From NCBI GenBank assembly GCA_020201015.1, contig JAIVHN010000005.1:1-20693 (forward strand): 20,693 bases of DNA. The letters are read 5' to 3'. The translations under genes and the position numbers were made by a program. Every line of letters starts with the position of its first letter. Position 1 is the stretch's first letter. The notes beneath the pieces were generated by a model, which saw only the letters and a list, made by a program, of their open reading frames with translations, made no database searches and was not told the origin of the DNA. This document shows, piece after piece, positions 12,017 to 19,043 of this stretch. Source of the stretch: Spirochaeta sp. GTDB taxonomy: Bacteria > Spirochaetota > Spirochaetia > DSM-27196 > SLAA01.

Positions 12017-13294
12017 TCACGCTCCAAGAAAACGTACGATTTCCCCGGCTGCGTCGGCCGGTCCATCGGCCTCATCCTGAATCGTTTTCAGACGCAGCAT
12101 ATTCGCCTTCATGTCTGAATCGGAGAGGAGCCGTTCCAGCGCGCGACCCAGAGACCGCGCGTTCAGGTCCCACTTCGAAAGCATCACACCCGCGCCCTGC
12201 CGCGTGACAAGCGAGATATTGCCGGTCTGCTCCAGTTGCATTGGAATGCCGACCAGGGGAGTACCGGAGTGAATTGCGGTCTGCACCGTGCCAGCTCCGC
12301 CGTGGGTGATAGCTATGTCGGCCAGGGGGTTTGCCAGGTGGGCCGGAGCGTGCGGAGTGAGCAGGACGCGTTCTGAAGCGGTTTTGCCGAGCTCCGGCAG
12401 GATCGTGGTAGTCACGATCAGCGACTGGACGTTGAGCTCGTTGACAATCCCGATAACCTCCCGGAGGATCTCGGGTGAACCGGAGACTCCCATTGCGCAG
12501 TAGAGTTTGGGCCGGGGAGTATCGAAATGGTTGGCGATAGGAGCCGGAACCCCACCGGGCAACCGCGCGAAGCACGGCCCCCCATAGCGATAGACCGGCG
12601 GCTTGTGGAAGAAGCGCGGGTCGCGCGGCGTGTAGGTGTGCATTTCCTCGGGCGGAATGCCGAGAATAGCGGGAGCATCCATGACGACGGTCAGATCGCC
12701 GGCCATGAGATCGAGGGTGCTCTTCCACTGAGGTAGCTGCAGTTGTGCGGCCAGTTGGTTGAACGGTGCAAGCCATATCTTCGCCCGCGGCATCCACCAG
12801 TTGACCAGCCAGTTCAGTGGCACGTGTCGCGCCGCCCCAAACAGGGACGGTTGAAAGACGCCCATCTTCCTTTCGAAGAACGGCGCGGTAAACGTCCCCG
12901 GTTGCTGAACGATTATGGGGATACCCGCCAGTGGGGCAGACAGATACGACGGCAGATTCCAGCCGATCAGGACGGCATCGGCGCCTACCTGACGAAAGGC
13001 ATCCGCTTCTGCCAGAACGTACGCCTGCAGTTCGTCGAAGGAGAAGAAACTCTCTCGAAATGGATTACCCGTGTCGCCGCGGTTGAAGGCCATATAGTCT
13101 GCAGCACGTTCCGGCGACATGTGCGGCTCGACGGTCGTAACCGTGAATCCGGCTTCGGTGGCGACGTCCTCGTACGTCCCGCCGTGGCTGAAGAACTCGA
13201 CGTCATGCCCAAGTGTCGTCAAAGCTTTGCCGATTTCGACGAGGCGGGAAACCTCAGAGAGATAATAGAAGTGCGGGAAACAGAGGATCTTCAT
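12017..13294 (-). CDS. Family 1 (UGT-type) glycosyltransferase
   Basis: A 425-residue GT-B-fold enzyme that would transfer a sugar from a nucleotide donor to a lipid or small-molecule acceptor. The N-terminus (MKILCFPHFYYLSEVSRLVE, then GHDVEFFSHGG) is the typical acceptor-domain start. The donor-binding segment is ITHGGAGTVQTAIHSGTPLV with IPMQLEQTGN, the bacterial macrolide/zeaxanthin-glucosyltransferase pattern. No signal peptide is present. The start has no strong ribosome site. It stands alone, convergent with the toxin operon and separated from the upstream ABC operon by a long inverted repeat. Sugar and acceptor are unknown. Confidence 0.87.
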   Translation of the reverse strand: MKILCFPHFYYLSEVSRLVEIGKALTTLGHDVEFFSHGGTYEDVATEAGFTVTTVEPHMSPERAADYMAFNRGDTGNPFRESFFSFDELQAYVLAEADAFRQVGADAVLIGWNLPSYLSAPLAGIPIIVQQPGTFTAPFFERKMGVFQPSLFGAARHVPLNWLVNWWMPRAKIWLAPFNQLAAQLQLPQWKSTLDLMAGDLTVVMDAPAILGIPPEEMHTYTPRDPRFFHKPPVYRYGGPCFARLPGGVPAPIANHFDTPRPKLYCAMGVSGSPEILREVIGIVNELNVQSLIVTTTILPELGKTASERVLLTPHAPAHLANPLADIAITHGGAGTVQTAIHSGTPLVGIPMQLEQTGNISLVTRQGAGVMLSKWDLNARSLGRALERLLSDSDMKANMLRLKTIQDEADGPADAAGEIVRFLGA

Positions 13295-13355
13295 GTAGTT
13301 CTTACTTTACACCCTGTCGGTCTGCGCCTCCAGCTCCCAGAGCGTCTCGATCGTT

Positions 13356-13421
13356 CGCTCACACCATTGCGACTGCATCTCCGCCGCGGCGATGCAGTCG
13401 CAATGGTTGTGCCGATGAGCG
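13356..13421. repeat. 66-bp inverted repeat after the ABC transporter operon
   Basis: The inner arms (13364-13379, starting CCATTGCGAC, and 13391-13406, ending GTCGCAATGG) are perfect over 16 bp around an 11-nt G+C-rich loop. CACA/TGTG and CGCTCA/TGAGCG extend the pairing outward past bulges. It lies 78 bp beyond the ATPase stop. No T run follows on either strand, so it could be a factor-dependent terminator or RNA-processing hairpin. Confidence 0.7.
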
Positions 13422-13483
13422 CCTGGGCGGGGGCGGGGATCTCCTCCGAGGTGGCGTCGGCGGTAAACTCGCGAAGCTACGCT

Positions 13484-14560
13484 TCACTTTTTGGAAGGAT
13501 GGCAAAACGCCGCATCTCGCGCCGCGTCGATCACGTCGGCAATTCCCCGGGGTGCCAAAACCGTCAGTGGTACCGGGGACAGCGGGTCTTTTGTAGCTAC
13601 ATGGACGCGCACGAGCGATTCATACCCCATAGGTAGCACGGAAATACCTCTTGCTGGCACGCACCATTCGTCGGGCGACGTCTCGATTCGAAGTTCTTCT
13701 GGACGTGCTGCGAGAATTACCTCGCCGGGGTTGTCGGAGACGTACTGAGCAAGCGACTGAGGAAGTGGTAGAGTAAATCCGTCCCGGGTGAGACCGGTGG
13801 CGGTAAGCTGTATAGTGAGTTCGTTAATTGGCGTCTGTCCGATAAACCGGGCAACAAAAAGGTCAGATGGCGTATCAAATACCACCTCGGGATGCTCATT
13901 CTGCTGTATCCGTCCGTTGTTCATGACTCCCGTCTTGGAGGAAAGCGTGAGGGCTTCCATCTGGTCATGAGTGACGTACATGAACGTTTTAGATGTCTCC
14001 TCATGGATCTGCTTCAGCTCTACACGCATCTCGAGGCGCAGTTTGGCGTCGAGGTTAGACAAGGGTTCGTCCATAAGTAAAATGCGGGCATCGGTAACTA
14101 ATTCTCGGGCCAGAGCAACACGCTGCTGCTGTCCACCGGACAGCTCGTTTGGGTAGCGATCAGCAAGATGTTCGATTTGCAGCCTCTTGAGGACTCGTGT
14201 AATTTGCTCCTGCTGCATACTTTTCGGAATCTTCCGTGATTCCAGTCCAAACGACACGTTCCGGCCAACGGTCATATGCGGCCACAAGGCATAATCCTGA
14301 AATACCATGCCGATCTTTCGTTCGGCCGGTGGAACAAACACGCCCGTTGCGGAGTCAAACACTACCTGATCGCCAATAGTAATGCGGCCTTCATCCGGCA
14401 TGGTAAGTCCGGCAATCATACGCATAGTTGTCGTTTTGCCACAGCCGGAGGGGCCGAGGAGACTAAAGAACTCGCCTTCCCCGATTTCGAGATTAAGGTC
14501 CTGCACCGCAACATTGGATCCGAATCGTTTCGTCAGGTTTTTAGTTGTAATATGCGCCAT
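13484..14560 (-). CDS. ABC transporter ATPase (FbpC/PotA/PhnT-like)
   Basis: A 358-residue cytoplasmic ATPase that powers the importer encoded upstream. Walker A GPSGCGKT is at 36-43, the Q-loop is in MVFQDYALWPHM (Gln88), the signature LSGGQ is at 140-144, Walker B LLMDEP is at 161-166 and the H-loop His is His198. A C-terminal TOBE-like regulatory region begins near residue 240. This layout is shared by Fe(III), spermidine, sulfate and 2-aminoethylphosphonate importers. GAGGA precedes the ATG, and the gene starts 22 bp after the permease, so the three genes are one operon. Confidence 0.92.
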   Translation of the reverse strand: MAHITTKNLTKRFGSNVAVQDLNLEIGEGEFFSLLGPSGCGKTTTMRMIAGLTMPDEGRITIGDQVVFDSATGVFVPPAERKIGMVFQDYALWPHMTVGRNVSFGLESRKIPKSMQQEQITRVLKRLQIEHLADRYPNELSGGQQQRVALARELVTDARILLMDEPLSNLDAKLRLEMRVELKQIHEETSKTFMYVTHDQMEALTLSSKTGVMNNGRIQQNEHPEVVFDTPSDLFVARFIGQTPINELTIQLTATGLTRDGFTLPLPQSLAQYVSDNPGEVILAARPEELRIETSPDEWCVPARGISVLPMGYESLVRVHVATKDPLSPVPLTVLAPRGIADVIDAARDAAFCHPSKK

Positions 14561-14582
14561 AGTAGTTCCTCGCTATGCTATA

Positions 14583-16379
14583 TCAGACTGCGTTACGAAT
14601 CGGGTTGGTGCCGGTAAGCTTCTGGGCAATTACCGTAGATACAATGACCATGAGTACGAGCACGACGCCAATGGCGTCGGCAAATTGCCGCTGGCCGAGC
14701 TCGAGATAGCCGATCGTAAGCGGCGCCAGAAGCATCGTGCGGGGCGTGACCAAAAGAATCACCAGATTGAGGTCTTTGACTGTGGATACAAAAGTCAGAA
14801 TGAAGCCGCCGACGAATCCCCGCTTGGTGAGAGGAAGCAGTATCCTGCGGAGGCGACGACCAAAGCGAGCGCCATGAAGCTCTGCACTCTCCTCTAAACT
14901 CGGGCCCACTTGCATCATCGAGGATATCCCCATCCTACCGGCAAAGGGTAGGCGGTTGACCATGGCCGCGAGAATCAGAATAAAAAATGTCCCGTACAAA
15001 GCTGGTATCGGACCTCGGGGTTGAGCAAACATCGTAAGATATATCGACCCAAAGGCGATTCCCGGAATCACAAACGGAATGAAGGAAACTACCTCGAGCA
15101 TCCGAGAGATCGGTCGGGGCCTCAGTTTCGTAACGGCGTACCCAATAAGCATCCCGATAAACGCGGTACCGATTCCTACGATCACACCCAGACTCATCGT
15201 GTTACGCGCCGCAGACAATACTCGCGGCTCCACCAGGATACCTCGAAACCCTTCCCGGCCTTCACCAATCCAGTAGCGGAGAGTGAGGTCGGAAAAAGAA
15301 AAGCTCCCCAGTGAGCTTTGTACGCTTTGCATAACCAGGAAGAAGACCGGGACGGCCGCGAAGGCACCAAAGATCAAAGCTACAACTAATCCCAGGGGTT
15401 TTCGGAGCTGGCCCAGCGAGACTACCCGAGTGGATACGCCTTTTCCGCCAACCGTGGTGAACTGCCTGCGCCGCCCCAGAATACGAGAGTTGACTAGAAT
15501 AGCGAGACCCGAGACTACAATCAGGACGATCGTGAGAACGAAAACATCCCCGAACCGCCCAATGTTCGCTGCGCGATATAGCGACGTTGCCAGCACTCGA
15601 TATCCCACCGGAATGCCGAGCAACGATGGCACGCCAAACGTGCCGAGACCGTCGGCAAAGGTGAGGATAAACGCCGATCCCACCGCCGGCAGGATGATCG
15701 GGAGCGTGACGGTACGCAGCAACTTAGTGCCACGGACGCCGTGAAGAATCGCTGCCTCTTCGAGGGACGCGTCGACCCCAACCAGGGCAGCGGATACAAG
15801 GATATAACTATACGCGAAGTAGTTAATTGCCAGGACTACGATCATTGGAACGGGACCGTACGACAACCACTCCGGTGGAGCCACACTGAAAACACCCTGG
15901 TAGAAACCCATGTGCCCAACTCCAACCTCCGTACTCCCAAACACGGTGGTCCACGCAAGTGCCAACGTCCACGACGGCATGATATACGGCAAGATCGCTA
16001 CGAAACTGATGAAACGTTTGTATGCGATATCGGTCTTCACCATGATCCAAGCAAGAAAAATCCCGATAGCCATCGCAATCAGCGTAAACGAGCCGCTCAC
16101 CACAAGCGTGTTCATCAACGGCTCATAGAGTAACTGCTGGCTGGCGCGTCCCGGGGCGAACATCCGATTCCAGTAGTACAGGGTTCCTTCACCGGCGGCA
16201 TCTGCGCCTACTCGCGCGGCCTCCCCCGTTTGAACCTGGAAACTAGAGATAATCATTTCTCCCACAGGGCCAAGAATGAGATATCCGAATACGATGAGAC
16301 TGATCCAGCCGATCAGCATGGCCGGATTGGAGAAATAGGTCGAGAGCTTTCGCGACGTGTGTAGTAGCTTCGTGTTCAT
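14583..16379 (-). CDS. ABC transporter double permease
   Basis: A 598-residue inner-membrane protein with two fused binding-protein-dependent permease domains, about 12 membrane segments in all. Each half has an EAA coupling motif for the ATPase: LEEAAILHGVRG near residue 205 and LEESAELHGARFG near 493. Fusion of two permease domains in one chain is typical of FbpB (iron), ThiP (thiamine) and the AepW/PhnU2 2-aminoethylphosphonate type. The length is slightly above average because of a long N-terminal segment before the first domain, including a periplasmic loop (QVQTGEAARVGADAAG). The ribosome site is weak, and a hairpin separates it from the binding-protein gene. Confidence 0.9.
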   Translation of the reverse strand: MNTKLLHTSRKLSTYFSNPAMLIGWISLIVFGYLILGPVGEMIISSFQVQTGEAARVGADAAGEGTLYYWNRMFAPGRASQQLLYEPLMNTLVVSGSFTLIAMAIGIFLAWIMVKTDIAYKRFISFVAILPYIMPSWTLALAWTTVFGSTEVGVGHMGFYQGVFSVAPPEWLSYGPVPMIVVLAINYFAYSYILVSAALVGVDASLEEAAILHGVRGTKLLRTVTLPIILPAVGSAFILTFADGLGTFGVPSLLGIPVGYRVLATSLYRAANIGRFGDVFVLTIVLIVVSGLAILVNSRILGRRRQFTTVGGKGVSTRVVSLGQLRKPLGLVVALIFGAFAAVPVFFLVMQSVQSSLGSFSFSDLTLRYWIGEGREGFRGILVEPRVLSAARNTMSLGVIVGIGTAFIGMLIGYAVTKLRPRPISRMLEVVSFIPFVIPGIAFGSIYLTMFAQPRGPIPALYGTFFILILAAMVNRLPFAGRMGISSMMQVGPSLEESAELHGARFGRRLRRILLPLTKRGFVGGFILTFVSTVKDLNLVILLVTPRTMLLAPLTIGYLELGQRQFADAIGVVLVLMVIVSTVIAQKLTGTNPIRNAV

Positions 16380-16420
16380 GTGGGACCCGTAGAAACTATC
16401 TGAAACAACCGTATTCGTCG

Positions 16421-16454
16421 GGGTGCCCCACGGACATACGTCCGCGAAGCACCC
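16421..16454 (-). terminator. intercistronic hairpin between binding protein and permease genes
   Basis: GGGTGC/GCACCC and CACGGAC/GTCCGCG pair with a small internal loop and one G-U pair around a 4-nt loop. There is no T run. Such hairpins commonly protect or partly terminate the upstream message so that the binding protein is made in excess over the permease. Confidence 0.5.
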
Positions 16455-16472
16455 AAACCTGTCGTTGGATAT

Positions 16473-17648
16473 CTATTCGTTGAGCTGCCAGAAATCAATT
16501 ACGGCGTCAGTGACGCCTACCGCTTCCTGGAGATCTGTATCAATGAGAATGTTGAAGTCACTGAGTTTCAGATCCGCCAGCGGACCGGAGGCGACAACTT
16601 CAGGATCTACTGGGAAGTCTGCTCCCCACCAGGGAGTACCGCCCTCTTGGGATGTAAGGTAGCGAATGATTAGTTTCGCCTGATTTGGGCTGTCGCTGTA
16701 CGACACCATTGAAATCGGCCGAGAGGACGTTACCGTTGGCGCTACCTGGGTATCCAGAAAGAAATCGTAATCGCCGTCAACCACATTTCGGTAAACCGAC
16801 TGCGTACCCATACCCACCATTTTTTCCCCACGATTCTGTGCGGCGGTGATCGCCTCTGCCACATCCGTGTGACTCGGTACAACGCGAGCACTGTTCTCCA
16901 GCATGCGGAGGATCCACTCGTATCCGGCGTTTTCTGTTGTCAGTTCAATTGGTTCGCCGAAGTAATCCTCGTACAATTCTTCCATAAGATCCGGATTGGT
17001 CACGAATCCCACCATGATGTCGGCCACCGTGGATGAATCCAGCGGGCTGCGCCACACGACGCGGTTGTTCCATTCCTCCGTTGTGAGCTCCCAGATATTT
17101 TCGTACGGTACCGTGTCGTCATCCGGATCACCGCTCGAATAGTACCACGTCCCGACGCTCCAGCGGTGGATCAGTGTGGGAGTCATATCCCGCTCTGATA
17201 GTCGCGCTTCCAAGTCCCGCGGCGCATAATGTACAACAGCATCACGTTCAACCATAAGCTGGGTGTAGTACTGGGGAGTTGCTCCGCCGAGAACTACATC
17301 AGCCTCGAACACCTCAGCATCATATTCGCGCTGCAAGCGCTCGAGAATCTCCGACGTGCTGATATTCAATACTTCCACCTCGAGACCGTACATTTCGTTG
17401 AACTCATCGATCGGATCAAAAGCGCGGCTGGTGTTGGAATAGATCGTCGCTGGCGGTTCCTGTTGCGCAGCATTAAGGATCATATCCCAGTCTTCTTGCT
17501 CCGGCTGATACGGTCCAACCTGGGCATCTTGCATCCACTGGTCAAACTGCTCATCCTGTCCAGCTTGCTCCGGCGTACCGGCCGCCCATGTCGTTATTGG
17601 CAGACTCACAATAATAGTAAGCGCCATGATTATGCGCATGTTCTTCAT
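16473..17648 (-). CDS. ABC transporter periplasmic substrate-binding protein, ligand uncertain
   Basis: A 391-residue exported binding protein. The start at 17648 is chosen over the in-frame ATG at 17678 because AGGAGG lies 6 nt upstream and a signal peptide follows (MKNMRIIMALTIIVSLPITT, cleavage near WAAG). The mature part has the type II binding-protein pattern of the iron/thiamine/phosphonate cluster: ATIYSNTSRAFDPIDEF, EADVVLGGATPQYY, WRSPLDSSTVADIM. Fe(III)-binding FbpA proteins have an adjacent Tyr pair for the metal at the segment that here reads MGTQSVYRNVV, so ferric iron is doubtful. The ligand is more likely an organic or phosphorus-containing molecule. A Pho-box-like series lies just upstream. 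Confidence 0.85.
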   Translation of the reverse strand: MKNMRIIMALTIIVSLPITTWAAGTPEQAGQDEQFDQWMQDAQVGPYQPEQEDWDMILNAAQQEPPATIYSNTSRAFDPIDEFNEMYGLEVEVLNISTSEILERLQREYDAEVFEADVVLGGATPQYYTQLMVERDAVVHYAPRDLEARLSERDMTPTLIHRWSVGTWYYSSGDPDDDTVPYENIWELTTEEWNNRVVWRSPLDSSTVADIMVGFVTNPDLMEELYEDYFGEPIELTTENAGYEWILRMLENSARVVPSHTDVAEAITAAQNRGEKMVGMGTQSVYRNVVDGDYDFFLDTQVAPTVTSSRPISMVSYSDSPNQAKLIIRYLTSQEGGTPWWGADFPVDPEVVASGPLADLKLSDFNILIDTDLQEAVGVTDAVIDFWQLNE

Positions 17649-17681
17649 AACATACCTCCTGACACCAACCGTTAGCAACTG

Positions 17682-17710
17682 GTGTTAGAATTGTGTGCGA
17701 GTTGTGTCAG
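17682..17710 (-). promoter_or_regulatory. Pho-box-like direct repeats for the ABC transporter operon
   Basis: On the minus strand CTGACAC, CGCACAC and CTAACAC follow each other exactly every 11 bp (starting at 17710, 17699 and 17688). The spacing and sequence resemble the PhoB box (CTGTCAT at 11-bp period). They end 33 bp before the binding-protein ATG, so a -10 would lie near 17671-17676 and the leader would be short. Confidence 0.5.
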
Positions 17711-17782
17711 TATACGATTAAATCCAAGAGGGAGGCGTCTGAAGACGGAATAAGCCTAAAAATCATGGCCGCTTCGATAACT

Positions 17783-17803
17783 CGGGCGGGTTGTGACCTC
17801 CCT
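17783..17803 (+). repeat. 21-bp intergenic repeat, copy 2
   Basis: Identical to the copy at 10766-10786, same orientation, with unrelated flanking sequence. It lies between the two Pho-box-like series. Confidence 0.75.
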
Positions 17804-17848
17804 TGTACTCCTTCGACCCGCTCTTCTCTCCGTCAAATAAATCGATGA

Positions 17849-17877
17849 CTAACATATCTCTGACCTTAATTTAACAA
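17849..17877 (+). promoter_or_regulatory. Pho-box-like direct repeats upstream of pstS
   Basis: CTAACAT (17849), CTGACCT (17860) and TTAACAA (17871) are three heptamers at an exact 11-bp period. GATACT (17886-17891), 8 bp after the last one, could be the -10, since Pho boxes replace the -35. pstS is the classic target of this control. Confidence 0.6.
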
Positions 17878-17896
17878 TACCCCCTGATACTGGCGC

Positions 17897-17936
17897 AAAA
17901 GCAATTGGTTTCTTTTGCAGGAACCAAAAAGCAATT
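17897..17936 (+). promoter_or_regulatory. pstS leader hairpin flanked by 10-bp direct repeats
   Basis: AAAAGCAATT occurs at 17897-17906 and again at 17927-17936, exactly 30 bp apart. Between them TTGGTTTC (17905-17912) pairs with GGAACCAA (17920-17927), one pair being a wobble. It ends about 14 nt before the AAGGAG ribosome site of pstS and could affect message stability or translation. Confidence 0.4.
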
Positions 17937-17953
17937 TCTACAAGGAGTAGACT

Positions 17954-18937
17954 ATGAATCGTAAACAAATCTATCAACTCGGAATGGCCGCGTTGATCCT
18001 TCTGATTCCCGTCGTGGCATCGGCCCAGGTAACGGTGGATCCCGCCCTGCCGAGTTACAGCCCCGTTCAGGGTGTATCGGGCAGCATCAAGAGTGTTGGT
18101 TCCGACACCATGAACAACACGATGACGCTCTGGGCAGAAGGCTATCTTGGAATGTACCCCAACGTTCGGATTGAAATTGAAGGAAAAGGTTCAAGCACTG
18201 CACCTCCCGCCCTCATTTCTGGAACGTCGCAGTTCGGACCAATGAGTCGCGCAATGAAAAGTGCTGAAATCGATCAGTTTCAGAGCCGTTACGGGTATCC
18301 ACCTACTGCTCTTCCGGCAGCTATCGACATGCTCGCAGTGTATGTACACAAAGATAACCCGATCGCACGGACCGGTCTGAGCCTTCAGCAGGTTGACGCG
18401 ATCTTCTCTACAAACCGCCGCGGTGGGCATCCAACGGATATTCGCACGTGGGGTGATGTCGGTCTGACCGGCGAGTGGGCCGACAAGCCAATCAGCCTCT
18501 ACGGTCGTAATTCCGCCTCCGGAACCTACGGGTACTTTAAAGACAACGCCCTGTTTAACGGTGACTACAAGCCTTCTGTGAAAGAGCAGCCCGGAAGTTC
18601 TTCTGTTGTCCAGGGTGTCGCGAGTGATCGTTACGCAATCGGATACAGTGGTATTGGTTACATCACGGCCGACGTTCGTGCGGTTCCCCTTGCCACCTCC
18701 GGCACCAATTACGTTGAGGCGATTGCCGACAACGCGTACACCGGTGAGTATCCTCTGGCACGGTTCCTGTACGTGTACGCAAACCATCGTCCCGGCAGTG
18801 AGATAGACCCCCTTCGCAGGGAATTTATCCGCTATATGTTCAGTAGTGAAGGTCAGCGAGATGTCGTACGTGACGGGTATTATCCCATTACCAATACGAT
18901 TGCCCGAGAAGCGCTTGGAGACCTTGGTATTCGTTAA
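17954..18937 (+). CDS. pstS: Phosphate ABC transporter periplasmic binding protein PstS
   Basis: A 327-residue exported protein that captures inorganic phosphate for the PstCAB importer. The signal peptide runs to about residue 25 (LLIPVVASAQ), with no lipobox cysteine. Phosphate-contact segments are SVGSDTMNN, SRAMKSAEID and YGRNSASGTYGYF; the GSDT and SGT pieces hold the oxyanion in known PstS structures. The PSSVVQGV-like segment here is SSSVVQGVASDRYAIGYSG. AAGGAG precedes the ATG with good spacing. It belongs to the subgroup usually found with an oversized PstC, which is indeed the next gene. Three Pho-box-like repeats upstream imply induction at low phosphate. Confidence 0.93.
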   Translation: MNRKQIYQLGMAALILLIPVVASAQVTVDPALPSYSPVQGVSGSIKSVGSDTMNNTMTLWAEGYLGMYPNVRIEIEGKGSSTAPPALISGTSQFGPMSRAMKSAEIDQFQSRYGYPPTALPAAIDMLAVYVHKDNPIARTGLSLQQVDAIFSTNRRGGHPTDIRTWGDVGLTGEWADKPISLYGRNSASGTYGYFKDNALFNGDYKPSVKEQPGSSSVVQGVASDRYAIGYSGIGYITADVRAVPLATSGTNYVEAIADNAYTGEYPLARFLYVYANHRPGSEIDPLRREFIRYMFSSEGQRDVVRDGYYPITNTIAREALGDLGIR

Positions 18938-18964
18938 GACCCAGCATTGATCTGATGTCGAATC

Positions 18965-18995
18965 CTTCGGAGGCGATGAGCTGTCGCCTCCGAAG
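18965..18995 (+). terminator. hairpin between pstS and pstC
   Basis: CTTCGGAGGCGA (18965-18976) and TCGCCTCCGAAG (18984-18995) pair perfectly over 12 bp around TGAGCTG. The T-rich stretch comes only about 12 nt later (ACTTTTTC), so it is probably a partial terminator or stabiliser giving more pstS than pstC message. Confidence 0.65.
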
Positions 18996-19043
18996 TTCGG
19001 TTCATTACTTTTTCGCGTATCAAGTCAAATTGTGAGGACACAA

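Larger units (their letters stand above)
17649..17953. other. divergent control region between two transporter operons
   Basis: This 305-bp region holds no gene. It carries a Pho-box-like series for the minus-strand operon (17682-17710), copy 2 of the 21-bp repeat (17783), a Pho-box-like series for pstS (17849-17877) and a hairpin in the pstS leader (17905-17927). Confidence 0.7.

Noticed and set aside
10766..13421. Integron cassette array with attC sites around the toxin-antitoxin pair
   Set aside because: Neither the 21-bp repeat nor the 66-bp inverted repeat contains the expected GTTRRRY and RYYYAAC core sites, and no integrase is present.
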